DNA from: Marinobacter sp. BW6
GTDB lineage: Bacteria > Pseudomonadota > Gammaproteobacteria > Pseudomonadales > Oleiphilaceae
DNA length: 64,000 nt
Direction: 5' to 3'
Assembly: GCF_008107725.1 (NCBI RefSeq)
Contig: NZ_VIRN01000054.1
Location: 124,001 to 188,000, forward strand
The notes beneath the pieces were generated by a model. It made no database searches. It was not told the origin of the DNA and worked only from the letters and a program-made list of their open reading frames with translations. A program made the translations under genes and the position numbers. Positions 36,275 through 46,548 of this stretch are shown in pieces (within the stretch, counting starts at the first letter, position 1; each line of letters starts with the position of its first letter).

Positions 36275-37399
36275 ATGACTGAACGCCTACAGCTGCGCCA
36301 GGCCCGCCGCCTGGTAATCAAGATCGGAAGCGCCTTGCTGACCAACGACGGCCGTGGCCTGGATGTGGCGGCTCTTGGTTTGTGGGTCGATCAGATTGCA
36401 GAGCTGATCGAGGATGGCGTGGAAGTCGTTGTTGTCTCCTCTGGTTCGGTAGCGGAAGGGATGAGCCGGCTTGGCTGGACCGTCAGGCCCGACCAGCTCC
36501 ATGAGCTTCAGGCGGCTGCGGCTGTCGGTCAGATGGGTTTGGTGCAGACCTGGGAAGCCCAGTTCAAGCGCCACGACATCCATACTGCCCAGATTCTGCT
36601 CACCCACGATGACTTGTCCGACCGCAAGCGCTACCTCAACGGCCGGGGCACACTGCGTGCCTTGCTGAACTTCGGTGTCGTGCCAATCGTTAATGAAAAC
36701 GACACAGTGGTTACCGACGAGATCCGGTTTGGCGACAACGACACCCTGGGTGCTCTGGTTGCCAATCTGATTGAGGCCGATGGCCTGATTATCCTGACTG
36801 ACCAGTTGGGTCTTTTTGATAAGGATCCAAGGAAGCATGCGGATGCCCGCCTGGTGACTGAGCGCAGAGCCGGTGATCGTGAGCTGGATGCCATGGCCGG
36901 TGGTGGCGCCGGTGTGCTTGGTCGCGGCGGGATGCAGACCAAGTTGCGGGCCGCTCGGCTTGCTGCCCGCTCCGGGGCTTTTACCGTCATCGTCGGTGGT
37001 CGTATCGAAGATGTAATTGGCCGGTTGCGACAGGGTGATGTGATAGGCACGTTGTTACTGCCAGAGCAGGGCCGAATTGCTGCCCGAAAGCAATGGCTCG
37101 CCAGTCATCTGCAGACCCGTGGCAGGCTGACTCTGGACGATGGTGCCGTTAAAGTTCTTTGCCTGGGTGGGCGCAGTCTGCTGCCGGTGGGTGTCAAAGG
37201 TGTGGCCGGGCAGTTCCGGCGTGGGGAGATGGTCTCCTGCGTCGATCAGAGTGGCCGTGAAATCGCCCGGGGGCTGGTAAATTACGACGCCGATGAGGCC
37301 AGGGCCATTGCTGGCCGATCCAGCGACAGGATTACCGAAATTCTTGGCTATATGTCAGGTGACGAGATGATTCACCGGGATAATCTGGTGATCGTTTAA
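36275..37399 (+). CDS. proB: Glutamate 5-kinase
   Basis: Phosphorylates glutamate, the first and proline-inhibited step of proline synthesis. The amino-acid kinase domain (about 1-255) has [23 protein letters not shown] and [27 protein letters not shown] domain follows at about 280-360 ([20 protein letters not shown]). 374 residues matches the bacterial two-domain form. proA is not adjacent. A strong bidirectional terminator shared with rpsT follows. Confidence 0.97.
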   Translation: MTERLQLRQARRLVIKIGSALLTNDGRGLDVAALGLWVDQIAELIEDGVEVVVVSSGSVAEGMSRLGWTVRPDQLHELQAAAAVGQMGLVQTWEAQFKRHDIHTAQILLTHDDLSDRKRYLNGRGTLRALLNFGVVPIVNENDTVVTDEIRFGDNDTLGALVANLIEADGLIILTDQLGLFDKDPRKHADARLVTERRAGDRELDAMAGGGAGVLGRGGMQTKLRAARLAARSGAFTVIVGGRIEDVIGRLRQGDVIGTLLLPEQGRIAARKQWLASHLQTRGRLTLDDGAVKVLCLGGRSLLPVGVKGVAGQFRRGEMVSCVDQSGREIARGLVNYDADEARAIAGRSSDRITEILGYMSGDEMIHRDNLVIV

Positions 37400-37413
37400 T
37401 AACTGTTCGTCCA

Positions 37414-37445
37414 TAAAAAAACCGGCCAGTTGGCCGGTTTTTTTA
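37414..37445. terminator. Bidirectional terminator between proB and rpsT
   Basis: AAAAAAACCGGCCA pairs with TGGCCGGTTTTTTT around a tiny loop, giving A/T tracts on both sides, so it can end transcripts from both convergent genes. Confidence 0.95.
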
Positions 37446-37462
37446 TGCCTGAATCAAGCGAC

Positions 37463-37732
37463 TTATGCGCTCTTCAGGGCCTTGATCCTGGCGCTCAGGC
37501 GGCTCTTGCTGCGAGCAACCTTGTTCTTCGCGAAGATGCCTTTGTTGACCATGCTGTCCAGAATCGGCTGAGCCTGCTTGAAAGCAGCCTGGGCTTCTTC
37601 GTAGTTGCCGGCTTCGATCTTGGATTGGATCTTTTTCATGTAAGTACGAGCCATGGAACGCAGGCTTGCATTGTGCTTGCGGTTCTTCTCGTTCTGACGT
37701 GCGCGCTTCTTGGCTTGCGGGGAATTTGCCAC
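37463..37732 (-). CDS. rpsT: 30S ribosomal protein S20
   Basis: Ribosomal protein S20. 89 residues beginning [20 protein letters not shown], then [12 protein letters not shown] and a lysine-rich C terminus. The start is GTG, preceded by CAGGAG at seven bases; the longer open frame upstream has no S20-like content. A non-AUG start recalls E. coli rpsT, which starts with UUG and is translationally autoregulated. It faces proB and diverges from murJ. Confidence 0.97.
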   Translation of the reverse strand: MANSPQAKKRARQNEKNRKHNASLRSMARTYMKKIQSKIEAGNYEEAQAAFKQAQPILDSMVNKGIFAKNKVARSKSRLSARIKALKSA

Positions 37733-37824
37733 CGTAAAACTCCTGAAAATCTCAAATTCGTTGCTGAATGATTCGTTACATCGCGGGCGCGCCAAAACCA
37801 GCGCGTCGAAATAAATGACGCGGA

Positions 37825-37853
37825 ACTATGCCGCTCAAACCTCGAAATGTCAA
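37825..37853 (-). promoter_or_regulatory. Sigma-70 promoter of rpsT
   Basis: On the minus strand a perfect TTGACA is followed after 17 bases by CATAGT, about 90 bases before the rpsT GTG. A strong promoter fits a ribosomal protein gene. Confidence 0.65.
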
Positions 37854-37891
37854 GGCCAAAACCCATTTCATGCCCCGACACAGAAGGCCTG

Positions 37892-37900
37892 TGGTAAACT
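37892..37900 (+). promoter_or_regulatory. Possible extended -10 promoter of murJ
   Basis: TGGTAAACT is an extended -10 element with no convincing -35, about 90 bases before murJ and divergent from the rpsT promoter. Confidence 0.35.
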
Positions 37901-37993
37901 CGCGGCTCACTGCACGTGGGTTGAGCCGGGAAGCAGGTAATTCCCGAAACGCCCGCGCCAAAAGGATGTCCAGAATGCCAGACAAGGGCCTGC

Positions 37994-39574
37994 ATGTCGT
38001 CGGAACCTGAATCAACGCCTGAACAAAAGCAATTGCCCAAGGCACCCGGCCTGCTCAGGTCGTCGGGGCTCGTGGGTATCATGACCATGCTGTCCCGGGT
38101 GCTGGGCCTGGTTCGGGATATGGTCATCGCCCGCTATTTCGGCGCCGGTGCCGGGGCAGACGCCTTTTTCGTTGCCTTCAAGATTCCGAATTTCCTGCGC
38201 CGGCTCTTTGCCGAGGGCGCCTTCTCCCAGGCCTTTGTGCCGGTATTGTCATCCTACCGGGAAAGTCAGTCACTGTCGGACGTTCAGCGGCTGGTAAACG
38301 CTGTGGCTGGCTCCCTGGGTTTGGTGCTCTTGGGTGTCACGTTGGTGGCCATTCTCGGAGCGCCGGTTCTGACAGCGGTTTTTGCACCGGGTTTTCTGGA
38401 TGATGACGTGAAATTTGCGCTGACCAGCGACATGTTGCGGATCACCTTTCCGTACTTATTACTGATTTCCCTGACCGCTTTCGCGGGCGGCATCCTCAAT
38501 AGTTACGATCGCTTCGCCGTGCCAGCGTTTACCCCGGTTCTCCTGAACCTGGCGATGATTGCGGCGGCCATCTGGTTGACGCCGCTGATGGATGAGCCCG
38601 TGATGGCCCTGGCCTGGGGCGTTTTCATTGCTGGCGCTCTGCAATTGTTCTTCCAGTTGCCTTTTTTGATGCGGTTGGGCCTGTTGCCGCGACCTCGCGT
38701 GGATTATCGCCACGAGGGCGTTAGCCGGATTCTCAAGCTGATGGCGCCTGCGCTGTTCGGGGTGTCGGTCAGCCAGATTAACCTGCTGCTTGATACAGTT
38801 CTGGCGTCCTTTCTCCAGACCGGTAGCGTTTCCTGGTTGTATTACTCTGACAGGCTCTCGGAACTTCCCCTTGGGGTGTTCGGCATAGCCATTGCCACGG
38901 TGATTCTGCCGAGCCTTTCCCGTAAACACGCAGCAGCGTCAGCGGACCAGTTTGCGGCGACCCTGGATTGGGCGGTTCGGGCGGTTCTTTTGATTGGTCT
39001 TCCTGCAGCCCTTGCGCTTGCGCTTTTGGCCGAGCCTCTCATTTCAACCCTGTTTCACTACGGGGCGGTAACCGACCGGGATGTGGCCATGTCAGCCCAG
39101 AGTTTGAGGGCTTATTCCGCGGGATTGCTGGCGTTCATGCTGATCAAGGTTCTGGCGCCAGGATTTTTCGCAAGAGAAGACACCAAGACGCCGGTCAAGA
39201 TCGGCATTGTTGCCATGGTGGCAAACATGGTGTTCAACCTGATTCTCATTTTTCCGCTGGCTCATGCCGGTCTCGCGCTGGCCACTTCCATATCGGCCTG
39301 GTTGAATGGCTATCTTCTGTGGCGCGGTCTGCGTAAGGAAGGGGCGTGGCAGAGTCAGCCCGGCTGGCCCCGTTTCCTGCTACAGCTGCTATTTGCCAAC
39401 AGTGCGCTCGCGGCCATCATTGTCTGGCTCAACGCCCCGGTGTCGGTGTGGCTGGCAAACGGCGGTTATCAGCGGGCGGCGGATATGGCATTGCTGGTGG
39501 GGGCCGGCGTAGCCGTCTACTTTGTTGCACTGGCGCTGGCCGGGGTTCGGGTAAGACATTTCCGCCACAGGTAA
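37994..39574 (+). CDS. murJ: Lipid II flippase MurJ
   Basis: Inner-membrane flippase that moves lipid II to the periplasm for peptidoglycan synthesis. The N-terminal signature is SRVLGLVRDMVIARYFGAGAGADAFFVAFKIPNFLRRLFAEGAFSQAFVP split over about residues 32-82, which contains the functionally important arginines. Some fourteen hydrophobic segments are spread over 526 residues. The start is the ATG after AGGGCCTGC; the first 20 residues are polar and cytoplasmic. Gene order rpsT/murJ/ribF/ileS is standard for the group. Confidence 0.96.
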   Translation: MSSEPESTPEQKQLPKAPGLLRSSGLVGIMTMLSRVLGLVRDMVIARYFGAGAGADAFFVAFKIPNFLRRLFAEGAFSQAFVPVLSSYRESQSLSDVQRLVNAVAGSLGLVLLGVTLVAILGAPVLTAVFAPGFLDDDVKFALTSDMLRITFPYLLLISLTAFAGGILNSYDRFAVPAFTPVLLNLAMIAAAIWLTPLMDEPVMALAWGVFIAGALQLFFQLPFLMRLGLLPRPRVDYRHEGVSRILKLMAPALFGVSVSQINLLLDTVLASFLQTGSVSWLYYSDRLSELPLGVFGIAIATVILPSLSRKHAAASADQFAATLDWAVRAVLLIGLPAALALALLAEPLISTLFHYGAVTDRDVAMSAQSLRAYSAGLLAFMLIKVLAPGFFAREDTKTPVKIGIVAMVANMVFNLILIFPLAHAGLALATSISAWLNGYLLWRGLRKEGAWQSQPGWPRFLLQLLFANSALAAIIVWLNAPVSVWLANGGYQRAADMALLVGAGVAVYFVALALAGVRVRHFRHR

Positions 39575-39582
39575 GGTATAAT
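39553..39582 (+). promoter_or_regulatory. Possible promoter of ribF-ileS-lspA-fkpB-ispH
   Basis: AAGACA and a perfect TATAAT are 18 bases apart, overlapping the end of murJ, about 75 bases before ribF. Confidence 0.45.
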
Positions 39583-39655
39583 CGCGCGTTTTCTCAACAG
39601 CGTTGCGATAATACTGGGCGCTGAAACCTAGCTGGCAATTGAAGGTTCGCATTGC

Positions 39656-40627
39656 ATGCGTCTGATCCGGGGCCTGACCAACCTGAAAATGCTTTCCCGT
39701 CGGGAGGATTCACCGCTCGCTAACGGGTGTGTCGCCACCATTGGTAACTTCGATGGTGTGCATCTCGGGCACAAGACCATTATTGATCAGGTCAAAAGCA
39801 AGGCTGCAGCTCTGGGTGTGCCCTCAGTGGTCATGATTTTCGAGCCCCAGCCCCGGGAGTTTTTTCAGGGCAGTGAAGCGCCACCCAGGCTGATGGGATT
39901 TCGTCAGAAGTTCGAGGCCCTGCTGGCGGAAGGCATCGATATCGTGCTGTGTCTGCGCTTCAATCAGGCGTTTCGCAGCTATTCGGCCATGGGGTTTATT
40001 GATGATGTCCTTATCCAGGGGCTGGCTGTCCGGCATCTGGTGGTGGGGGACGATTTCCGTTTTGGCTGCGATAGGGCCGGCGATTTTGCGCTCCTGGAGA
40101 AAGTTGGCAACGACGCCGGGTTTACCGTTGAAAATACCCTTACGGTGACGGTAGGCGGAGAAAGGGTGAGCAGTACCCGGGTTCGGGATTCGCTGACCGT
40201 GAATGGACTTGAGAAGGCTGAATTGCTTCTCGGTCACCCCTATCGAATCCGGGGCCGGGTTGTGTATGGCCGTCAACTGGGGCGCCAGATTGGCGCGCCA
40301 ACTGCGAATATTTTGCTGCACCGGACGCCGGCCCTGCGCGGTGTCTATGTGGTTGCGGCCACCCTGGATGACGGCGCCCGATTTGATGGCGTTGCCAATA
40401 TCGGTGTACGCCCGACCGTGGACGGAAAGCGGCCCTCGCTGGAAGTGCACCTGTTTAACTTTGCTGGCACACTTTATGGCCAGCATCTGGAAGTGGTGTT
40501 CCGGCATGGCCTGCGGGACGAGGAAAAGTTCGGTTCCGTGGATGAGCTTAAAGAACAGATTGCCCGGGATTTTGACCATGCCCGATCGTGGATTGCCGAA
40601 AACGGCTCCGTGAAGAGTGCGGATTGA
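39656..40627 (+). CDS. ribF: Bifunctional riboflavin kinase/FAD synthetase
   Basis: Phosphorylates riboflavin to FMN and adenylates FMN to FAD. The adenylyltransferase domain (about 15-185) contains GNFDGVHLGHK, VVGDDFRFGCDRAGD and the VSSTRVRDSL motif. The kinase domain (about 190-310) contains GHPYRIRGRVVYGRQLGRQIGAPTAN read in two segments, and ANIGVRPTVDG. 323 residues is normal. It starts a run ribF-ileS-lspA-fkpB-ispH. Confidence 0.97.
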   Translation: MRLIRGLTNLKMLSRREDSPLANGCVATIGNFDGVHLGHKTIIDQVKSKAAALGVPSVVMIFEPQPREFFQGSEAPPRLMGFRQKFEALLAEGIDIVLCLRFNQAFRSYSAMGFIDDVLIQGLAVRHLVVGDDFRFGCDRAGDFALLEKVGNDAGFTVENTLTVTVGGERVSSTRVRDSLTVNGLEKAELLLGHPYRIRGRVVYGRQLGRQIGAPTANILLHRTPALRGVYVVAATLDDGARFDGVANIGVRPTVDGKRPSLEVHLFNFAGTLYGQHLEVVFRHGLRDEEKFGSVDELKEQIARDFDHARSWIAENGSVKSAD

Positions 40628-40701
40628 AACGCCCGGCTGCGCCCCAACGAATACATGACTGACCAAAACTGACCAAGACCAAAAGAGTACGCACACAAAC
40701 C

Positions 40702-43521
40702 ATGAGCGACTACAAGCACACCCTGAATCTGCCGGAAACCGCCTTCCCCATGCGCGGCAACCTGGCCAAGCGCGAGCCGGAAATGCTCAAGCGCTGGCAG
40801 GATCTCGACGTCTACGGCAACCTGCGCAAGCAGCGTGAAGGGCGGGAGAAGTTCATCCTCCACGATGGCCCTCCCTACGCCAACGGCAGCATTCACATTG
40901 GTCATGCGGTCAACAAGATTCTCAAGGACATGATCGTCAAATCCCGCAGTTTCATGGGCTATGACGCGCCTTACGTTCCGGGCTGGGACTGCCATGGTCT
41001 GCCCATTGAGCACAAGGTGGAGCAGGAGATTGGCAAGGCCGGTGTGAAAGTGGATTACAAGACTTTCCGCCAGGCCTGTCGCGATTATGCAACCAAGCAG
41101 ATTGCCGGTCAGAAGGCTGATTTCATCCGCCTGGGCGTGATGGGAGAGTGGGATAAGCCCTACCTGACCATGGATCCCAAGGTTGAGGCGGGTATTGTTC
41201 GCGCACTCGGCAAGATTGTCGCCAAGGGTCACCTGGTGCGTGGTTACAAGCCGGTTTACTGGAGTGTGGTGGGTCAGTCCGCACTGGCAGAAGCGGAAGT
41301 TGAATACCAGGACAAGACCTCTACTCAGATCGATGTGCGCTTTACTGCCGTTGATCAGGCAAAAGCCCTGTCACTGTTCGGCACCGATAATGGCAATGGC
41401 GATGTGTCCGTGGTTATCTGGACCACCACGCCCTGGACCATTCCGGCTAACCAGGCCGTTTCCCTTAATGCCGATCTGGACTATGCATTGGTACAGACCG
41501 ATGTCGGGCACGGCCCGGAGCGGATGATCCTGGCTGCCGACATGGTCGATGGCATCATGGCCCGCTGGCAAGTTGAGAGCTACGAAGTGCTGGCAACCTG
41601 TGCTGGCGCGGCTCTTGAGAATCTGGTTCTTCAGCACCCGATCTACGACAAGCAGGTGCCGGTGATCCTGGGCGACCATGTGTCCACCGACGCCGGTACC
41701 GGCGCTGTCCATACCGCACCCGATCACGGCATGGAAGACTTCGAGGTAGGCAAGGCCTACAACATTGGCACCATCAACCTGGTCCAGGCGGATGGCACCT
41801 ACACCTCGGCCGCCGGTGAGCTGGCCGGTGTGCACGTTTACAAGGCGGATGAGCCGGTTTGCAGCGCCCTCGAGCGCGAGGGCAAGCTGGTGCGCTCCGA
41901 GAAGTTCCGCCACAGCTATCCCCATTGCTGGCGTACCAAGACCCCGTTGATCTACCGGGCCACGCCCCAGTGGTTTATCAGCATGGACAAGGAAAACCTG
42001 CGCGCCGATGCTCTGGAAGCCATCAAGGGCGTGCGCTGGGTGCCTGCCTGGGGTAAGAATCGTATCGAAGCCATGTTCAACCAGTCCCCGGACTGGTGTA
42101 TCTCCCGGCAGCGGACCTGGGGCGTGCCCATCACCCTGTTTATCCATAAGGAAACCCAGGAGCTGCACCCGGACACCCAGAACCTGATCGAAAAGGTGGC
42201 CCAGCAGATCGAGGAGGGCGGTATCGACGCCTGGTACGAGCTGGATGCGTCTTCCCTGTTGGGCAGTGATGTCGAGCAGTACGAGAAGGTGACGGATACC
42301 CTGGATGTCTGGTTCGATTCTGGCGTGACTCATGAGTCGGTGCTGCGGGTTCGCGAGGAGTTGGGTCAGTTCCCGGCGGATATGTATCTCGAGGGTTCCG
42401 ACCAGCACCGTGGCTGGTTCCAGTCGTCCCTGAAAACGTCCATCGCCATGAATGGCGTGGCGCCTTACAGGCAGGTTCTGACCCACGGCTTTACCGTTGA
42501 TGGCAAGGGCCACAAGATGTCCAAATCCCTGGGCAACGTTATCGCGCCTCAGGAAGTCATGAACGAGCTGGGTGCCGACATCCTGCGCCTGTGGGTGGCC
42601 GCAACCGACTACAGCGGTGAAATGACCGTCTCCAAGGACATCCTGCGCCAGACTGCCGACGGCTACCGCCGTATTCGAAACACCTCCCGCTTCCTGCTGA
42701 GCAACCTGACTGGATTCGATCCGGAGCAGCACATGGTGGCGCCGGAAGACATGATCGCCCTTGACCGCTGGATGGTGGATCGTGCCCTGCAGTTGCAGGA
42801 AGAGCTCCATGAAGATTATGGCAACTACGCCTTCCTGCGGATTTACCAGAAGGTGTACAACTTCTGTGAAGCAACTCTGGGCGGTTTCTATTTGGATATC
42901 ATCAAGGATCGCCAGTACACCACCCAGGCCGACAGTCTGGCGCGGCGTTCCTGCCAGACGGCGCTGTACCATGTGGCCGAAGCGCTCGTTCGCTGGATCG
43001 CCCCGATCCTCAGCTTCACAGCTGATGAAATCTGGCAGCACCTGCCCGGCGAGCGCAGCGATACCGTATTCTATGAAACCTGGTATGAAGGCCTTACCCC
43101 GTTGCCGGATAACGCCGAGCTTGGCCGCGACTACTGGCGCGAGATGTACAGTGTGAAAGAGGCCGTCAACAAGTGCCTTGAGGAAGCCAGGGCACGAGGT
43201 GAAATCAAGGGCTCTCTCAGTGCCGAGGTGACCCTGTTCTGTGAAGGTGACCTTGCAGCCGATCTGAACCACCTGGGTGAGGAGCTGCGGTTTGTCCTGA
43301 TCACCTCTGAGGCCAGCGTCAAGCCAGTGTCGGAAGCTGGCGATGCGGAAATGACTTCCCACGAGGGCCTTCGGGTCAAGGTGGCACCGGCTGCCCATAC
43401 CAAGTGTGAGCGCTGCTGGCACCACCGGGAAGACGTCGGCCGCAATGCCAAGTACGACGATCTCTGTGGTCGCTGTGTGACCAACGTGGAAGGGCCCGGT
43501 GAAGCCCGCGCCTACGCCTGA
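40702..43521 (+). CDS. ileS: Isoleucyl-tRNA synthetase
   Basis: Charges tRNA-Ile in the cytoplasm. The class I HIGH motif appears as [11 protein letters not shown] near residues 58-68 and KMSKS at 605-609. The editing domain lies between, with [12 protein letters not shown]. The C-terminal zinc finger is [12 protein letters not shown] with CGRCV near residues 905-930, typical of the bacterial type sensitive to mupirocin. 939 residues. Its stop overlaps the lspA start by one base. Confidence 0.98.
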   Translation: MSDYKHTLNLPETAFPMRGNLAKREPEMLKRWQDLDVYGNLRKQREGREKFILHDGPPYANGSIHIGHAVNKILKDMIVKSRSFMGYDAPYVPGWDCHGLPIEHKVEQEIGKAGVKVDYKTFRQACRDYATKQIAGQKADFIRLGVMGEWDKPYLTMDPKVEAGIVRALGKIVAKGHLVRGYKPVYWSVVGQSALAEAEVEYQDKTSTQIDVRFTAVDQAKALSLFGTDNGNGDVSVVIWTTTPWTIPANQAVSLNADLDYALVQTDVGHGPERMILAADMVDGIMARWQVESYEVLATCAGAALENLVLQHPIYDKQVPVILGDHVSTDAGTGAVHTAPDHGMEDFEVGKAYNIGTINLVQADGTYTSAAGELAGVHVYKADEPVCSALEREGKLVRSEKFRHSYPHCWRTKTPLIYRATPQWFISMDKENLRADALEAIKGVRWVPAWGKNRIEAMFNQSPDWCISRQRTWGVPITLFIHKETQELHPDTQNLIEKVAQQIEEGGIDAWYELDASSLLGSDVEQYEKVTDTLDVWFDSGVTHESVLRVREELGQFPADMYLEGSDQHRGWFQSSLKTSIAMNGVAPYRQVLTHGFTVDGKGHKMSKSLGNVIAPQEVMNELGADILRLWVAATDYSGEMTVSKDILRQTADGYRRIRNTSRFLLSNLTGFDPEQHMVAPEDMIALDRWMVDRALQLQEELHEDYGNYAFLRIYQKVYNFCEATLGGFYLDIIKDRQYTTQADSLARRSCQTALYHVAEALVRWIAPILSFTADEIWQHLPGERSDTVFYETWYEGLTPLPDNAELGRDYWREMYSVKEAVNKCLEEARARGEIKGSLSAEVTLFCEGDLAADLNHLGEELRFVLITSEASVKPVSEAGDAEMTSHEGLRVKVAPAAHTKCERCWHHREDVGRNAKYDDLCGRCVTNVEGPGEARAYA

Positions 43522-44045
43522 TGGACGCGACCATGACTGAGCAGGTCACCGGGAGCAAATTGAAGTGGCTGTGGCTGGCGGTGCTGGTGATCGTTCTGGA
43601 TCTCGGTACCAAGGCCATGGCCACCGCCATGCTGACCTACGGCGATCCGGTTCCCGTGATTCCGATGTTCAACCTGACGCTGCTTCACAACACCGGAGCG
43701 GCATTCAGCTTTCTGGCCGAAGCGGCCGGCTGGCAACGCTGGTTTTTCGTAACTCTGGCCCTTGTGGTCAGCGTGGTACTGATCTATTGGCTGAAAAACC
43801 TCCAGCGCCATGAAACCTGGACGGCCATTGCCATCGTACTCATACTCGGCGGCGCTCTGGGCAACGTCTACGATCGTGTGGTGCACGGCTACGTGGTCGA
43901 CTTCCTGCACTTCTACTGGCAGGACTGGCACTTTCCCGCCTTTAACCTGGCCGACACCGCCATCACCATCGGTGCCGCCATGATGATTCTCGATATGTTC
44001 CGCAAACCCGCCGACTCGGACGGGGATGCGCAAAGGAGTGAGTAG
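43521..44045 (+). CDS. lspA: Lipoprotein signal peptidase
   Basis: Aspartic protease in the inner membrane that removes signal peptides from prolipoproteins. Four membrane segments are visible. The catalytic aspartates are in [15 protein letters not shown] (Asp near residue 118) and [11 protein letters not shown] (Asp near residue 137). [16 protein letters not shown] is also conserved. The first ATG overlaps the ileS stop; a second in-frame ATG twelve bases later is equally possible. 174 residues. ileS-lspA adjacency is widespread. Confidence 0.96.
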   Translation: MDATMTEQVTGSKLKWLWLAVLVIVLDLGTKAMATAMLTYGDPVPVIPMFNLTLLHNTGAAFSFLAEAAGWQRWFFVTLALVVSVVLIYWLKNLQRHETWTAIAIVLILGGALGNVYDRVVHGYVVDFLHFYWQDWHFPAFNLADTAITIGAAMMILDMFRKPADSDGDAQRSE

Positions 44046-44050
44046 CTCTT

Positions 44051-44503
44051 ATGAATGAATTGCCTGTCGATAAGGGTACCCGGGTAAAACTGCATTTTGC
44101 CCTGAAGTTCCCTGATGGCGAAGTGATTGACTCGACCTTTGAGAAAGAGCCGGCGTCCCTGGAAATCGGCGATGACAATCTGCCGGAGAATTTCGAAGCC
44201 TACCTGATGGGCATGAAAGCCGGTGACAAAGACAGCTTTCAGGTGCCGCCCGAGAAGGCCTTCGGCCAGCACAACCCGAATAACGTCCAGACCTTCAAAC
44301 GTCATGAGTTTAGTCCCGATATGGTGCTGGAGCCCGGCGTGATGATCTCTTTCGCCGATGCGCGCCAGAGTGAGTTGCCTGGTGTTGTCAGCCGTGTAGA
44401 AGGCGACGAAGTGGAGGTGGATTTCAATCACCCCCTGGCAGGGCGTACACTAACTTTTGAAGTAGAAATCATTGATGTGGAGCCGGTCGGCCCGGCCCAC
44501 TAA
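44051..44503 (+). CDS. fkpB: FKBP-type peptidyl-prolyl isomerase (SlpA-like)
   Basis: Cytoplasmic prolyl isomerase and chaperone of the FkpB/SlpA type: an FKBP domain with the insert-in-flap. Residues 6-70 carry KGTRVKLHFALKFPDGEVIDSTF and the flap insert spans about 70-120 (GMKAGDKDSFQVPPEKAFG); the domain closes with VEVDFNHPLAGRTLTFEVEI near 122-141. 150 residues. AAAGGAG lies upstream of the ATG. Sits between lspA and ispH as in Pseudomonas and E. coli. Confidence 0.95.
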   Translation: MNELPVDKGTRVKLHFALKFPDGEVIDSTFEKEPASLEIGDDNLPENFEAYLMGMKAGDKDSFQVPPEKAFGQHNPNNVQTFKRHEFSPDMVLEPGVMISFADARQSELPGVVSRVEGDEVEVDFNHPLAGRTLTFEVEIIDVEPVGPAH

Positions 44504-44521
44504 CCAGAGCAGCAGGTTGAT

Positions 44522-45475
44522 ATGCAGATCCGACTCGCCAATCCCCGAGGTTTTTGTGCCGGCGTGGACCGCGCCATCGAAATTGTAAACCGGGCGCTGG
44601 ACGTGTTCGGAGCGCCCATCTACGTGAGGCACGAGGTGGTCCACAATAAATTTGTGGTGGATAACCTGCGCAATCGTGGCGCCATTTTCGTGGACGAGCT
44701 GGACGAAGTGCCAGACGACAAGCTTGTTATCTTTAGTGCCCACGGCGTTTCCCAGGCGGTGCAGAGTGAAGCCGCTCGCCGCGGCCTGAAAGTCTTCGAC
44801 GCCACCTGCCCACTGGTTACCAAGGTCCACCTGGAAGTCATGCGCTATAGTCGCGATGGCAGGGAATGCGTGCTGATCGGCCATCACGGCCACCCGGAAG
44901 TGGAAGGCACCATGGGGCAGTACGACCACAGCAATGGTGGTGAAATCTACCTCGTGGAAAACGAGGAGGACGTGTCGAACCTGGAGGTTAAAGACCCCGG
45001 TAAGCTCTCCTACGTTACCCAGACCACCCTGTCCATGGACGATACCGCCCGGGTCATCGATGCCCTTCGTGCAAAGTTCCCGGAGATCCAGGGCCCTCGC
45101 AAGGACGACATCTGCTACGCCACCCAGAACCGTCAGGACGCGGTCAAGCAGTTGGCTGGCGACTGCGATCTGATGCTGGTGGTTGGCTCGCCGAACAGCT
45201 CCAACTCGAATCGCTTGCGTGAGCTGGCGGAGCGCATGGGTACGCCGGCCTACCTTATCGATGAGGCTTCCCAGATCGATCCTGCCTGGCTGGAAGGGAA
45301 GACTTCGGTTGGGGTTACTGCTGGCGCCTCTGCTCCGGAGGTTCTGGTGAACGACGTGATTGCTCGTCTGCGAGAGCTTGGCGGGAGCGTCCCGGAGGAG
45401 ATTGCCGGGCGTGAGGAGAATATTGTGTTTTCTATGCCGCGGGAACTGAGGATTGATGCGGTGGATGTCTCCTGA
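44522..45475 (+). CDS. ispH: 4-hydroxy-3-methylbut-2-enyl diphosphate reductase
   Basis: Final enzyme of the MEP isoprenoid pathway, making isopentenyl and dimethylallyl diphosphate with a 4Fe-4S cluster. The three cluster cysteines are Cys12 ([10 protein letters not shown]), one near residue 99 ([11 protein letters not shown]) and one near 199 ([11 protein letters not shown]). The E/TxN substrate-site block [12 protein letters not shown] is intact. 317 residues. Last gene of the ribF-to-ispH run; the minor pilin operon follows after about 200 A+T-rich bases. Confidence 0.98.
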   Translation: MQIRLANPRGFCAGVDRAIEIVNRALDVFGAPIYVRHEVVHNKFVVDNLRNRGAIFVDELDEVPDDKLVIFSAHGVSQAVQSEAARRGLKVFDATCPLVTKVHLEVMRYSRDGRECVLIGHHGHPEVEGTMGQYDHSNGGEIYLVENEEDVSNLEVKDPGKLSYVTQTTLSMDDTARVIDALRAKFPEIQGPRKDDICYATQNRQDAVKQLAGDCDLMLVVGSPNSSNSNRLRELAERMGTPAYLIDEASQIDPAWLEGKTSVGVTAGASAPEVLVNDVIARLRELGGSVPEEIAGREENIVFSMPRELRIDAVDVS

Positions 45476-45578
45476 AAATCTAAAAGTTCCCCTAACGTCT
45501 TTTTTCGTGAGGCGGGGCCACCCACCACGCCTTCCTCAGGGAATGCGACAGCCTTCTCAAAGTATTAATTTCTAATTG

Positions 45579-45608
45579 CCGCTCGTCCGCTCTCCTGTGC
45601 CGTTAGTC
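45579..45608 (+). promoter_or_regulatory. Two AlgR-box-like sites upstream of fimU operon
   Basis: CCGCTCGTC (45579-45587) and CCGTTAGTC (45600-45608) each differ by one base from the AlgR consensus CCGTTCGTC. They are 21 bp apart, two helical turns, and 65-95 bases before the fimU start. In Pseudomonas aeruginosa AlgR activates the equivalent fimU-pilE operon. No algR gene is in the window. Confidence 0.4.
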
Positions 45609-45672
45609 AGAGACTAGTGGTCATCTCTATTTAAAGATTCTAACTTAGCACTAGTTAATGTGGGAAAAGACT

Positions 45673-46119
45673 ATGTACCTGACGACGAACAACAGAGGCT
45701 TCACGCTGGTTGAGTTGATGATTGTGATCGCTCTAATTGCGGTGATTGCAGGTTTTGCCATCCCCCAGTTCGGAAGGATTATTGATAACAATCGAGTGGT
45801 CTCTACCACCAATTCCATTGTCGGATTGTTGAATTACTCCCGAAGCGAGGCTGTTCGTAGAGGCGAGAGGGTGACGGTTACATCGGCCGCAGACACCCTT
45901 GCTACCACTTTGACATCGAACGGCAATGTAATCAGGCAGATTGAAGAGTCTGATGGTGGCCTAGGTATTACGGCGGGGGCTGTAACGTTTCGGGCTAACG
46001 GCCTGACAACCAGCGCTGGCAATGTGGCATTCAATGTGTGCACTGGAAGCGGCGATGGCAGAACCGTAACTGTGACGCCAGGTGGGCGTGTCGAAACAAC
46101 GGATTTCAACTGCCCGTAA
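45673..46119 (+). CDS. fimU: Minor type IV pilin FimU/FimT family (GspH-like)
   Basis: Prepilin-like protein of the GspH/FimT family, predicted to join the priming complex at the pilus tip. The leader YLTTNNRG ends in Gly, followed by FTLVELMIVIALIAVIAGFAIP with Glu at mature position 5, the PilD processing site. The soluble domain ends in NVCTG and DFNCP, giving a likely disulfide. This ATG has GGGAAAAG upstream and gives 148 residues; the ATG fifteen bases earlier lacks a ribosome site. First gene of the fimU-pilV-pilW-pilX-pilY1-pilE operon. Confidence 0.88.
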   Translation: MYLTTNNRGFTLVELMIVIALIAVIAGFAIPQFGRIIDNNRVVSTTNSIVGLLNYSRSEAVRRGERVTVTSAADTLATTLTSNGNVIRQIEESDGGLGITAGAVTFRANGLTTSAGNVAFNVCTGSGDGRTVTVTPGGRVETTDFNCP

Positions 46120-46158
46120 TAGCGGGCTGTATTAACAAAAATCCCGGAGAGAGAATGC

Positions 46159-46548
46159 ATGGCTTTTGTAACCGGTTCGAAGCCCCACAAAGGTTTTACG
46201 TTGATTGAAGTGTTGGTTGCTTTGCTGGTGCTTCTCGTCGGCCTACTGGGAGTCGTTGGGATGCAGTATCTGTCGCTCCAGCAGGTCAATAATTCCAATT
46301 TACGGTCTCAAGTTAACTTACACGCGCTTGAAATGGTCGAGATGATCAGAGCCAATGACAACAATGCATTGGCTGGTGCTGACGTCGATGCCTGGGAGGC
46401 GGCGCTGGATCGGGATATTCCCGGCGCAGAAGGTAATGTGGCGTTCAATGCCAACATAGTTAACGTCACCATCACATGGGATGAACGCCAGTACGGAAAT
46501 GATGCCGAAGAGCAGACGTACACCATGACAGCGAGGTTGGAGCAATGA
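46159..46548 (+). CDS. pilV: Minor pilin PilV
   Basis: Type IV pilus minor pilin. The leader VTGSKPHKG is followed by FTLIEVLVALLVLLVGLLGVVGMQ, with Glu at mature position 5. The remaining 95 residues contain the PilV pattern NLRSQVNLHALEMVEMIRAN and an internal acidic stretch. 129 residues is short compared with P. aeruginosa PilV. GGAGAGAG lies before the ATG. Its stop overlaps pilW by four bases. Confidence 0.88.
   Translation: MAFVTGSKPHKGFTLIEVLVALLVLLVGLLGVVGMQYLSLQQVNNSNLRSQVNLHALEMVEMIRANDNNALAGADVDAWEAALDRDIPGAEGNVAFNANIVNVTITWDERQYGNDAEEQTYTMTARLEQ

Noticed and set aside
41371-43425. 684-residue open frame on the minus strand opposite ileS
   Set aside because: It mirrors the codon structure of ileS, has no ribosome site or recognisable domain, and ileS is certain.
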